64,000 bases of DNA, from positions 41,764,739 through 41,828,738 of the forward strand of contig OX411559.1 of assembly GCA_948146395.1 (NCBI GenBank), in the 5' to 3' direction. Source of the stretch: Fragum whitleyi (taxonomy: Eukaryota; Mollusca; Bivalvia; Cardiida; Cardiidae). The notes under the pieces are model-generated. The model was not told where the DNA came from. It was given only the letters and a program-made list of their open reading frames with translations, and did not search any database. The position numbers and the translations under genes are program-made. This document shows, piece by piece, positions 1 to 9,321 of this stretch. The first letter of the stretch is position 1. Each line of letters starts with the position of its first letter.

Positions 1-413
1 CCACTATATAACATATAGGGAAATGACCTCCGCCCATGAAATACATATGTTCATCCGATCACAATAATTTCTTGTAGACTGATAAAGGGTCACCCAAGGA
101 TCATTCATGTAAAATTTAATTGGTATCCATCGATTAGAACCTGAGAAAAGTCACTTTTTACCATATTTGGAAATAAGCCACGCCCATGAAATCCGTGTAT
201 TTCATTGGATCAAAATTTCTTGATCAACTTTGAAAGAGGGTTACCCAAGGATCATTCCTGTGAAGTTTGATTGAAATCCATCCGGTAGTTTCTGAGGAGA
301 TGATTTTTAAAGAAAAAGTTTACGACCGGACGCACGTACGGACGGACGCACGACGGACACAACGCCATGACAATAACCCCAGTGGCTTTCATCCAGTGGA
401 GCTAAAAACTATC
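1..413. repeat. Tandem-unit repeat ending in a hairpin and GAGCTAAAA
   Basis: Two diverged units of about 140-180 bp recur here, each with CACTATATAACATATAG or CACTTTTTACCATATT, a CACGCCCATGAAAT-like stretch and a GGATCATTC motif. They are followed by GACGGACG-rich sequence and a short hairpin (CCAGTGG with its complement) before GAGCTAAAA. The same order appears near 58730-59115, so this is the right part of that family, cut by the window edge. It is non-coding; small open frames in it are incidental. Confidence 0.8.
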
Positions 414-417
414 TATA

Positions 418-551
418 ATTTCACAATTATCGATTATACATTACCACCATGGAAAATCATTTAAATCTCACTCATCACACATTCAATTTCATTCCAAAAC
501 CCTTTCCAAAATTATCCGATTGGTCGATTTTACGATATTCTTAACAGTACG
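418..551. mobile_element. MITE-1 fragment (one terminal half)
   Basis: The stretch CACTCATCACACATTCAATT, followed by a decayed GTCGATTTTACGAT and TTAACAGTAC, matches the right half of the abundant inverted-repeat element described at 53948. The left half is absent. Its end abuts the open frame that starts near 552. Confidence 0.65.
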
Positions 552-612
552 GATATTCCGAATATCGATCAAGGACAAGGTTATCTGAACTGTGTTGGTT
601 CAGCCAAAGATT

Positions 613-758
613 TGTAATCCGCAATCAAATTATTCGACTCCGTCGGGATTCGAACCCGGGAACACTACATCCCAAAGCGAGTGCTCTATCACGTCGCTAT
701 AAAAGCTAGCTTGTACGACAAGGCAGTACAAAAACCCCTTATACTCAACCCGGCTACA
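613..758 (-). repeat. LTR copy A of the miniature element
   Basis: On the plus strand it starts TGTAATCCGC and ends CCCGGCTACA, so it carries the TG...CA ends of an LTR. It is the most diverged of the three at its plus-strand left end (AATCAAATTATTC instead of AATAAATATTA). The tRNA-like core is retained. Confidence 0.85.
646..699 (-). promoter_or_regulatory. Pol III-type A and B boxes inside LTR A
   Basis: The minus strand shows a B box GGTTCGAATCC (646-656) and an A-box-like TAGCGACGTGA (689-699), separated as in a tRNA. The A box differs by one base from that of LTR B. Confidence 0.6.
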
Positions 759-863
759 TACAACCCCTCGACAATTAAGATTCGAATCCTCTCAATTCAA
801 CATCATCAACTACCTTTTCACATAACCACCACCTCGTGTGGGTTATTTACGGTTGACGCCAAA
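759..863 (-). other. Internal region of the miniature element, 105 bp
   Basis: On the minus strand a PBS-like TGGCGTCAACCGTAAAT (845-861) sits 2 nt from LTR B, and a purine-rich GAGGGG run precedes LTR A. This is too short for any gag or pol sequence. The PBS has one change (TGGCGTC) relative to the second interior (TGGCGCC). Confidence 0.75.
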
Positions 864-1008
864 TGTAACCCGCAAATAAATATTAGACTCCGTCGGGATT
901 CGAACCCGGGACCTCTACATCCCAAAGCGAGTGCTCTACCACGTCGCTATAAAAGCTAGCTTGTACGACAAGGCAGTACAAAAACCCCTTATACTCAACC
1001 CGGCTACA
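864..1008 (-). repeat. LTR copy B of the miniature element
   Basis: It starts TGTAACCCGC and ends CCCGGCTACA on the plus strand. It is nearly identical to LTR C, with about six visible differences, and both hold the intact tRNA-like core. Confidence 0.88.
896..949 (-). promoter_or_regulatory. Pol III-type A and B boxes inside LTR B
   Basis: The minus strand has an A box TAGCGACGTGG (939-949) followed by a perfect B box GGTTCGAATCC (896-906). Between them CTCGCTTTGGGA resembles the anticodon loop of tRNA-Pro(UGG). The acceptor and anticodon stems do not pair, so this is a tRNA-derived promoter rather than a functional tRNA. Confidence 0.7.
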
Positions 1009-1119
1009 TACACCTCCTCGACAATTAAGATTTTTCCATGAATCCTCTCAATTCAACATCATCAACTACCTTTTCACATAACCACCAACTCGTGTGGGTT
1101 ATTTACGGTTGGCGCCAAA
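1009..1119 (-). other. Second internal region of the miniature element, 111 bp
   Basis: A PBS-like TGGCGCCAACCGTAAAT (1101-1117, minus strand) lies 2 nt from LTR C. The purine run CGAGGAGGTG lies just before LTR B. Compared with the first interior it has a 7-8 bp length difference near GATTCATGG. Confidence 0.78.
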
Positions 1120-1264
1120 TGTAACCCACAAATAAATATTGGACTCCGTCGGGATTCGAACCCGGGACCTCTACATCCCAAAGCGAGTGCTCTACCACGT
1201 CGCCATAAAAGCTAGCTTGTACGGCAAGGCAGTACAATTACCCCTTATACTCAACCCGGCTACA
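1120..1264 (-). repeat. LTR copy C of the miniature element
   Basis: It starts TGTAACCCAC and ends CCCGGCTACA, immediately followed by the right GATT duplication. Its B box (1152-1162) is intact. Its A box (1195-1205) has one change, TGGCGACGTGG. Confidence 0.86.
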
Positions 1265-1614
1265 GATTGCTTTGCAAAAACTGCTTTCCAGAATTTTGAT
1301 GCGTTTGTACAAAATCAACAAAAGTCAGATTGCCAAAAATGCTTGTTGGTCAAGTGGAAAAATGGTAAATTACCAGATGATCTAAAACTAGTTATATTCT
1401 TACGTGTTGAAACGAGCTCTTTTAACGTGAATAATCGCTCTCAATTCTATTTCTTGGAGAAATGCATGTGCGGACCAATTAAAGGAATAAGAACGAAATT
1501 CACTCTCGAGAATCGAATTAGGGACCTCTTGGTTGAGATGGCGACGTTACATATCTCCTCCACAAACATTACTAGTTTTGCGTATTTCTTAAAGGGGATT
1601 AACGTAATTTATAA

Positions 1615-1758
1615 TGATTTTCAATTATATCGCGACTGGAGCATCTAACCATGGATTCCTGTTATTTCTCTCACCATTACTAACACGAGATCCTTCCTAG
1701 CCTCAATCTATTCATCCCTGATTGGTTTAACGATTATCCATTGGTGAAAGACAAATGA
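1615..1758 (-). mobile_element. SINE-A body fragment
   Basis: The body shared with the full copy at 9379-9659 is recognisable: CTGGAGCATCTAACCATGGA, TATTTCTCTCACCATTACTA, CCTTCCTAGCCTC and CCATTGGTGAAAGACAAAT. The tRNA head and 3' end are missing and the sequence is diverged. Confidence 0.7.
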
Positions 1759-2856
1759 CTAAGGTGATAGTTTTTCGCCCTGTCGATAAATTTTAATTGT
1801 ATACGTTTCATAGTTGTATATAAAACTACTTAATATAAAGAAATAACCCTTTTCGCTTATATTTACATTCCAATAAAAATCTAACATTATTAAGTACGTT
1901 GTGATTTCTTCTGACACGTAAAGATTTAGGGAGAAGCAATAGATATTTAATGTCGGTTTAATTCCATAATTACATACAATGTTATATTACTTGACATATA
2001 TACTCATCACGGTGTCTTATTCTCACTGTTTTTGTGGATGATGCCTCTCTAAGCATTATCTTTAGCCATGCTTTTGCCATACAGAGAACTTGAGCTGGCT
2101 TAAGATCAGTCTGCGCAGACAGTAAAATCGCTGTGAAATTCCCAACTATTTCGAATTTGATCAAACTAAAACAAAATCTAGGCTTTACTATGGTGTACCG
2201 TATAGCCGAAAGTCTCATAGAAGACATACGTACATAATATACACGTGCAACCATTAATGATATCGGTGTAGTCATAATATTATTGGGTATATCCGTTAGG
2301 CTTTTTTCGTCGGAACCCCTAAAGTGTACAGATGCATGCCGAAGGTATAGACGTGTACGTCCATTCGATTGGTCAATCTGAATTCAATAAAGAACTAGCA
2401 CATCATTCCTCATTCTTCATTCCTGTGAACGAATATTTTAAATTCGATCTCCGGTTGCCCCCTTTTGGAGCCAATTTCTAGTTCAAATGTTTATTATACT
2501 CAGTACCAAGAAAGTTTATTTTTACCTAGCGGGTCCATTAATTAAAAAATCAATCATCGCTGAACAATGGGCAATCCTTCAGTTCATTATCGGAAAAATA
2601 GAAGACCCATGACCAGAAGTCCACAGGAAACGAACTCTCAGTGGACATCTCGATAGCGATGCAGACGCTTCGATTCGGTTCGGTTCATAAGACTTAGTTC
2701 GGGATGCAAACGCCTTTGTGAACGTCTAAAAACAATTGCTAGTTTTGCACGTGAGCATATTTTGTACTTGAATATGCCAGCGAATCGTGGTACCATTTCC
2801 TTAACATTTGGAAGACGTTCTTTATTCTGAACGTAAAGCAGGTTTTTATCGTAGTA
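1759..2856. other. Stretch with no assignable feature
   Basis: AT-rich sequence without a convincing coding frame, RNA gene or repeat that I could match inside the window. Open frames of up to 97 codons here look like chance. Confidence 0.5.
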
Positions 2857-3328
2857 CGGTAAACAGCACCGTGAAATTGACAAAGTGAATGATTTTTGAA
2901 TTATTTTGGAATGAATATCCATCTACATATACTGCCTTACTCCCCTTTCGGGTATTACTGGCAGGTTGGATGAGCGATAAGCGGGTTTTGAGTGAAATCA
3001 TAGGGAGGTTATCCAATACCGCTAATTTTGTTCAAGTTGAACAAAATTAGCGATATTTATTACCTCCCTTTAATAGAATGAATATACAAGTTCTTTAAAT
3101 AGCTTCCTATTTCTTCAAGAACCAATCAGAGGCTTACAATTTCAATTATACCAGTGAAATCTCGATCTTTTTCTATTTTCATTTATCTTAAATGTAGCTG
3201 TTGATTGTATAGTTTAAGTAATTTTGGAGCGTTTTTGAGCGGTTTGAGTGAATATTTGGATTGAATGGAGCGCTGAGTGAGCGATTAAGAAAGGTTCTGA
3301 TTGAGGCGAATGTCAATATCACGATATA
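2857..3328. mobile_element. MITE-1, near full length
   Basis: The left end is ACCGTGAAATTGACAAAGTG and the right end TGTCAATATCACGAT, an inverted pair. Inside at about 3005-3072 is a hairpin, GGGAGGTTATCCAATACCGC against GCGATATTTATTACCTCCC, with the palindrome TTTTGTTCAAGTTGAACAAAA. An AACCAATCAGA motif follows, as in other copies. Confidence 0.85.
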
Positions 3329-3541
3329 ACTAAATATAGCAAATGCAGCCTTGAGTTGCTTGATAAGATATGGCATCGTGCGAACACATTCAGTGTCATG
3401 TTTCTACCATACTACATGCATGATTTTAGATCTTTATCGTGATGAGACGTCATAAAAACATGACGTGAAGGTCTTTTTTGCATACTTTCTAAGACTTTCA
3501 CCGAATGATGACCTTACTCTGAGGTGAAAGTATTAATAGAT

Positions 3542-3814
3542 ATGTGACCCATCACGCGAAAAGGGACCATCTGGCTAGTGCGTAAAGTGTCGACCCTAGT
3601 CAGACTGCACGGATTGCGCAGACTGACTAGGGTCGAAAACCTTTCGCAATGCGCTTATTTTCTGAATCTAGAATGTTCATTCTACATTCCAGTGAAAGAA
3701 TTTTTGAAATGCGACCTCTGGTTGACCAATGCTGGACCCAATCTATTTTTCAAATATCTATCGTACAGAGTTCCCAGATGGTCCCTTTCTGTGTGACGGT
3801 CACATATATATGAA
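3542..3814. mobile_element. Foldback element, family M3
   Basis: The ends are TATGTGACCCATCACGCGAA and its imperfect complement ending GTGTGACGGTCACATA. Inner arms AAGGGACCATCTGG and CCAGATGGTCCCTTT are also inverted. A small palindrome, CCCTAGTCAGACTGC against GCAGACTGACTAGGG, lies in the left half. Related copies occur near 9322, 17275, 30224 and 48815. Confidence 0.82.
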
Positions 3815-4615
3815 GATATATTATAAGTTCCCATTGCTTTGGGTGGCAGTTTCGTAGATGGAGAAATTCACGGAAAAGGAAATGAGCTAGAGCAATGGTA
3901 TCTTCTGAAAAACATTTTTTTAACTTTTAGATTAATGTTTCTCTTTCGTTGGTGAAACCTCAAACCATTAATGGTGTAATACTTTCTTTTACAATAGCAT
4001 ATTGAAGATTGTTTGTATGCATGGTAAAGACAAAAATGCGTTTGGTTCTCAACCATACGATCTTGACTTGAATTTTCGATCAAGGTTATTTTCATTGTGA
4101 TATGCTTATTTTTAACGAATTGTCTATGATAAATAGAACGATTAATTGGGACGAGGGATAGCTGGCTAAGATGGAGTATTTTAGTTTTACTTCAGTGATA
4201 AACGATAGACTGCAAAAAGGTTGGAAAAGATTACATCTCTGTATGTAATTGGTGTATAATTATTTAATGTATAGTTTTCAGATCAGGATAGCAGCGGGAA
4301 TGGAAGACCATCATATATCATTGGATTGGCAGAAAATAAATCTGGAGAAAGAAGGAACTTGAATAGAATTGTGCTTCTATGTATGCAAATACCCTTCTGC
4401 GATGGCTTAAATAACACGCACCTCATATTTTTCATATTTATTTTTTCAATACAAAAATATAAAAGGCGAATCTTTATTTACTAACAAGATATTAAATTTT
4501 GTTGAAAAAAAATAATAACCCTTTTTCGTGTTATTTCCGTTGATATTTGGATTTTCACCAATTCGTGCATTTCTTTTTATGTTTTAACGTAACATTTACC
4601 CCCAATTTGCTGTTT
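3815..4615. other. Stretch with no assignable feature
   Basis: AT-rich spacer. I found no exon with splice borders and no match to the repeat families seen elsewhere in the window. Confidence 0.45.
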
Positions 4616-4776
4616 AAGGTAGTGGGTCCGTAATAGATCTGCACCTACTCAGGAGTAATGATCTTTAACAGTGTTAACCAAGGTTTCCTAATGATTTTCA
4701 TTAGAAAACCTCGGTAAACATTGTGAAAGATCATGAGTTCCGAAATGTTGCGGAACTATTGTGGTTCAACTACCTT
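4616..4776. mobile_element. Short foldback element, family M5
   Basis: It starts AAGGTAGTGGGTCCGTAATA and ends with the imperfect complement GTGGTTCAACTACCTT. The centre is a hairpin: GGTTTCCTAATGA facing TCATTAGAAAACC. Further copies lie at about 25726-25869 and 51005-51162. Confidence 0.8.
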
Positions 4777-5872
4777 TACACCAGTAATTGTGATTTGATG
4801 TCACCAACGTGTACCGTTTTCCTTTTTTTTTTGTTGTTTACACTTGTTTCATCGGCTAACACTTTGCTTGGTGTTAGGGTCTACCCTGAATTTCAGGTGT
4901 ATCTTTTCATCAAAAGTTGTGGCAGGTGAGTCGCCACCACTTTTGGTGTTAAGTTATGATATTTGTTTATCAGTTTAGGAAGCAATATGTAAATGCAGCA
5001 GCAGCCGCAACATGATTGAAAAAACTTTCGCGAGCCTTGCAAACCCAATGCGCTTCAGATAATGCACGGTCTTCATTAGAAAGGGTGCAAATGAATGGGT
5101 TCAATAGGCAATGCAATGATTTTGTATAAAAAAAACTTAATATATACAAGGACGAAAAAGAAACGCCAGGATACATAAAATTTGTAACATAGACGAATCA
5201 GGGCTGCGCATGGATGACACACAAGATACTGATATGTCCGTCATATGACATTTCATACAAAAATGAATAAATAATCCAATAATACAATTTATCCTTAAAA
5301 CAATCATCATATGTTACCCGGTGTTTTTTTTTTTCGTGCTAGTATATAAAGGTGTAGTAAGGTACGTATACACTTTGATACTGAACGTATACGATATTCA
5401 CAGAATTCACGGCACTGCATTTTTGTATTTCAACAGCCACTTAACGTCGTAATACATCCACAAAACTTTGGCAAACCAACAACTATGATCGAGTATTTCA
5501 CGTGGTTAGTAAATGATTGTAATTAAGGAAAACGAATGAGTTTGGAGATTGAAAGAGAGGTTTGGGAAATTAACTTCACGGAAACCTTTGTATATAGCTT
5601 GAAATCATTGACATGGCTGACCGTAACTTCTATTAGCATACATTACATGCTTGACTACTTGTCACATGGTACCTCCGTTAAGTCTCGTTTAAATTCGTTA
5701 CTGAAATTTAATGATATATACCAATTAAACAACACCATATCGAGTAGGCACGTGTCACTGCCTGTGAAAAGTGTACGGTTTATTAAGTCGAAAGACAGTG
5801 GTTCGGATCACATTAATGATATCATTTTTTCCGTCGCGTTCCAACATAAATGTGCGAGAAACACGTGCTTAC
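4777..5872. other. Unassigned stretch with one 131-codon open frame
   Basis: A plus-strand frame at 5536-5931 starts with ATG and runs 131 codons, its end overlapping a dispersed repeat that begins near 5873. Its composition shows no domain I recognise. I treat it as probably chance. The remainder is AT-rich spacer. Confidence 0.35.
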
Positions 5873-6150
5873 AATGGCAATGGACAGCCGCCTCCCAACT
5901 CTATTTTACGGCTTTTTGCGTATTTATTTAAAATGACCGGTTTCCAAAAGATTCTGCTAATGGAAATTACGAAGAATAATGATGTAAAATTCCATAAGTA
6001 AGTTTCTTTTTTCAATATTTGATATCAATTGAATGACTGGATCATTTAATTTAACAATAAAAATACTTTATAAATGTCATTCAATTAGGAGGGGTCACTA
6101 TAAAATAACGAAAATATTTCTTTTTTGTATGGAAGGGTATTACATGTTAT
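5873..6150. repeat. Direct repeat, copy 1 (about 280 bp)
   Basis: From GGCAATGGACAGCCGCCTCC to the region of ATGGAAGGGTAT it aligns with copy 2 at 6398-6690 at perhaps 80 percent identity by eye, including the GGAGGGGTCACTATAAAATA segment. The unit is unknown and non-coding. Confidence 0.75.
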
Positions 6151-6190
6151 TGAATATTATTTTGGTGTTGGCAGATGAAAATAAAAATCT

Positions 6191-6250
6191 GAGAGGAAGG
6201 CTGATTTGAACCCGGAACCTCTGTGACAGTAATCAGAGGACCAATTCTTA
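6191..6250 (-). repeat. tRNA-like SINE head remnant
   Basis: The minus strand reads GAGGTTCCGGGTTCAAATC, a B-box-like T arm, preceded by GGTCCTCTGATTACTGTCAC in the position of an anticodon arm. There is no acceptor pairing, so it is a decayed tRNA-derived repeat and not a gene. Confidence 0.45.
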
Positions 6251-6397
6251 TACAGAACTCTTGAACTTTTTGAAATGCAAATCCTCCGCGGATCTGCGAT
6301 GACTGTCGAAGTCGATATTTAAGTTTCGACTATCAAGATTCAAGCATTTGAATGAATAAAAGCCCTATATAATTGTGATCAGCTTTTTAGTTTAAGG

Positions 6398-6690
6398 TGG
6401 CAATGGACAGCGGCCTCCCGACTCTATAAACCGGAAGTAGGTTTTTGTTTATTTTACGGCTCTTTTTGCGCGTTGTTTAAAAAGACCGGTTTTCGTAAGA
6501 TTTTACTTCTGGAAATAACGTAGAATAATGATGGTAAAACTTCATAATTTAGCTTCTTTTCAACATTTGATATTAATTGAATGGCTGGATCATTAAATTT
6601 AACAATAGAAATGCGTTAAAACCGTCATTCGATTAGGAGGGGGTCACTGTAAAATAACGAAAAACTTTCTTATTTGCATGGAAAGGTATG
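6398..6690. repeat. Direct repeat, copy 2
   Basis: It corresponds to 5873-6150 in the same orientation, starting GGCAATGGACAGCGGCCTCC and including GGAGGGGGTCACTGTAAAAT. It carries a small insertion, AAACCGGAAGTAGG, after CTCTAT. Confidence 0.75.
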
Positions 6691-6969
6691 CTGATTTTTT
6701 TTACTAAATAAAGGAACAATATGGGTTATAAACATATCGGAAATTAAGAAAAATTCATTGGGTTATTTCTTCAAAAATTAGTTTTTTGTGGCATTTGTAC
6801 CCAGTAAAATTACAAAAATTAGTGCATTTTTTTTTACTTTTGAAGGCAAATTGTGCAAATGCAATTGATCAAAGAGAAATTTTCTTGTCAATAGCCATTG
6901 TGTACAAGTATAATGTCTATCAAAATGTATTTGTTTTATAGCTACAACCTAGTACAGTGTTTATACAAG

Positions 6970-7172
6970 ACCTAAAACGAATATAACCGTTTTACTGAAA
7001 AATGGCCTATACCACTCAAGGGCAGATAACTCTAGCACGAAAACGAGCGTGGAAAGGTACCTTCAAATTTTGATATAATGACTACACAGTGTTAATCTAT
7101 AACATATGTGACCAAGAGAAAAATTCATCGGGCAGAAAAAAATGACGCCATGTGTCCATTGCTACCTTAATA
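6970..7172. repeat. Dispersed repeat related to 63420-63595
   Basis: AAAAATGGCCTATACCACTC, a GCAGATAACTCTA stretch, ATAACATATGTGACCAAGAG and TGTCCATTGCTACCTTAAT recur in the same order near 63420. The function is unknown. Confidence 0.6.
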
Positions 7173-7423
7173 CTTCCATTAGTTCAAATTTCACAAAGCT
7201 TTCAAGTACGTATTTCACAATTGTTAGGCAGGTTTCTTTGAGCACTTCTTAAATCGATGCCTTCTCAAATTTGTTTTCGGTGAGCAATGAAATCAATGTT
7301 TCAGCAAATAAACATGCACCGACATTTTGATTCACCAAACTAATGAAATGATTTTTTTTTTCCATATTGAATAGAGCTGATGATAAATGCCCAGAAAGTT
7401 TAGCGTCAAACCTGCTTGTCCAG

Positions 7424-7556
7424 AAAGCAGCCATGCGTTCAGGATCACCAAACGGTTCAAACAGTTTCCCAATTGTACCCCGCTTTGCACACAAGTGCAC
7501 GTGCAAAGCGGGATACTGTTTGCACCGTTTGGTGATCCTGAACGCAGGGCAGAACT
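7424..7556. mobile_element. Foldback element, family M4 (CCCGCTTTGCAC hairpin)
   Basis: Arms GCGTTCAGGATCACCAAACG and CGTTTGGTGATCCTGAACGC are exact complements. They enclose CCCGCTTTGCAC with its complement GTGCAAAGCGGG around ACAAGTGCAC. Partial copies are near 20160, 37981 and 40830. The long arms predict a stable cruciform or hairpin RNA. Confidence 0.85.
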
Positions 7557-7930
7557 TGTTGTCTCTTAGAATGGCTTTTAACCACAGATGTTAGTTTTTT
7601 TGTTTTTAACTCAATTAAAATCGATAACGAGCCCAAGAGACATGGAGAAATGTAAAAGAAATGTGGTTCTAAAATCGTGATGAGTTCAGACCAGTAAAGC
7701 CACATTTATCATCAAGTTTTTCAAAGCTTTCATGTTCCTTTTTATTTAACCCAAGTTTCTAAATCCAACATTTAAAACCTCGTAATTTCATCTAGCTACA
7801 AATGATGCACGAAAATGTTCTAAGAAAACAATACGTTTGTTGGTTTTAGTCACAAAAAAGAATTGTTATAAATTGTTTAAATTTATCTTTAATCCAAGCC
7901 TATTAAAGCCGTATTATTTTTCATACAGAT

Positions 7931-8200
7931 AGTATAATCGTGAAATTGACATTCACCTCGAGAAAAAGCACTTTACATAACTCACTCAGCGCTTCATAAT
8001 TTCATTCCAGACACTGACTCCAAACATTAAAAAAAAAAACACTGCAAAAACGTTTTTAACTATCAAAATTTCACTCAAATCGACCGAAAAATTGAACATT
8101 TTTAATCATGTGTGCAACTCAAAGCATTTGATTTGTCCGAAAAGATACACAAACACGAAAATACGTTAATTCTTTTTAAAGGGAGGTAATCGATAATCTA
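7931..8200. mobile_element. MITE-1, one half
   Basis: It begins ATAATCGTGAAATTGACATT, followed by CACTCAGCGCTTCAT, and ends at the GGGAGGTAATCGATAAT arm of the central hairpin. The other half is missing. Confidence 0.72.
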
Positions 8201-8685
8201 GAATTATCTTAAAAGAAAAAGATCTAGACGCTGAAACATTCCGAAATCATTGATTTCATTTTTTGCACATTTGCCAACATTTTTCGTACTATATATCAAA
8301 TCCTGTAACTACAACAAACAAAATCGACGTGATAACGTTTTTTAAAGAATTTAATATAGACTGAACACCTTTCCAAAATCGTGAATCATTATTGTGACCT
8401 GCTGCCCTACTCGTGATTAAAATAACCTAACAAATATATCTATAACTTTCATTTTATGACGGTCATATATAAAAGGGCAAATGTACACTATTACTTGGAT
8501 TTGGGAACTTCCCGAAAAATATATAATTTGAAGATTTTTATATGTAAATCCTAGGTCGTTTGAACAAAAATGGTCTGCTTGCGACAAGCCGCCGTCGGCT
8601 ACTTACGCGATCTTGGGTCCGATCCCTGGCAGCGACATACATAGATAATCGTAGACCTTTTCGGGGTGAGCAGCTGTAGGTTCAA
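8201..8685. other. Spacer with a possible decayed tRNA-like motif
   Basis: Near 8591-8638 GCCGCCGTCGGCTACTTACG, followed by GGGTCCGATCCCTGGCAGCG, vaguely recalls a SINE head with a B-box-like segment. Nothing else was recognised. Confidence 0.3.
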
Positions 8686-8835
8686 AAGGTACAGTTAACA
8701 ACATCGTGCAATTGACAAGGTGAATGATTCTTGAATGATTTTGGAATGGAATTGAATGAGTTTTAGGAGTTAGCTTTGAGTGAAATGAAAGGGAGATAAT
8801 CCAATATGACTTACTTTTGTTCAGAACAACATTAA
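8686..8835. mobile_element. MITE-1, left end
   Basis: It shows one of the most complete termini in the window, ACAGTTAACAACATCGTGCA, continuing TTGACAAGGTGAATGATT and reaching AAGGGAGATAATCCAATATG. It stops within the central hairpin. Confidence 0.78.
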
Positions 8836-8958
8836 AGACGAAGCTTTCTCAAAAAAGTAAGATTTTTCTGCCGTTATTTAAGAACTTTCAAAAGGATACA
8901 TAAGGAAAACAAGATTTCACGTTTTTGACTTAGTAGCGTTGGCGTCAACGGACATTTC

Positions 8959-8959
<1 letters not shown>

Positions 8960-8989
<30 letters not shown>
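8960..8989 (+). repeat. Poly(A) run of 30
   Basis: An uninterrupted run of 30 A. It could be the tail of a retroposed sequence, but no retrogene body was recognised upstream. Confidence 0.9.
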
Positions 8990-8992
<3 letters not shown>

Positions 8993-9321
8993 GGTATGAC
9001 GCCATTTTAACTGATGTCATTGAGTTTTTCGTATGATTTTGATCGAAATGACAGTCAATTTCACGAAGTTTTTAACTGAACGTACAAAACCCGGTGTATT
9101 CAACAACTCGTATGGCGACGACATCATTACACGAGGAACACATTTTCTAACGCCCAACTATTTAAAAGAACATTCTTCGACAATAAAATATGAGTTAATA
9201 CAGGGAAAAAGTTCTGCATTAATTTCCTAACATATGTACCCTGGCATTTTTATGGTCTTGTGACCCACGTGAAAATTTAACGAGAATAATGCCTTCTGAA
9301 TTATTGTATTTAATAATATAT

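Larger units (their letters stand above)
609..1268 (-). mobile_element. Miniature LTR retrotransposon (TRIM-like) with three LTRs
   Basis: Three LTRs of about 145 bp alternate with two internal segments of 105 and 111 bp. Read on the minus strand, each LTR starts TGTAGCCGGGTTGAG and ends GCGGGTTACA or close to it, and the interior starts TTTGGCGCCAACCG, which resembles a tRNA primer-binding site 2 nt from the LTR. Each interior ends in a purine-rich GAGGAGG-type run just before the next LTR. The element is flanked by GATT at 609-612 and 1265-1268, a 4-bp target duplication. There is no coding capacity, so reverse transcriptase and integrase must come from another element. The three-LTR form suggests recombination between copies or LTRs. 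Confidence 0.85.
552..1645 (+). pseudogene. Open reading frame split by the LTR element, unrecognised
   Basis: Reading 552-612, skipping the LTR element and one GATT copy, and continuing from 1265 gives one frame of about 147 codons without a stop. The last roughly 11 codons run into a SINE remnant. The translation includes GYLNCVGSAKDCFAKTAF across the junction and KSDCQKCLLVKWKNGK further on, with several cysteines. In DNA this AT-rich a run of that length is unlikely but possible by chance. No start codon, splice site or family was recognised. It may be a former exon, a transposon fragment or chance; the insertion would disrupt it in any case. Confidence 0.35.

Noticed and set aside
886..960. 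Functional tRNA-Pro gene (three copies)
   Set aside because: B and A boxes are good and the anticodon-loop-like TTTGGGA fits, but the acceptor and anticodon stems do not pair and the segment is part of an LTR.
5536..5931. 131-residue protein
   Set aside because: ATG-initiated but no recognised domain, no splice borders, and the end runs into a dispersed repeat. It remains possible but is unsupported.
8960..8989. Processed pseudogene tail
   Set aside because: The poly(A) run has no recognisable retrocopy upstream and no flanking duplication that I could see.
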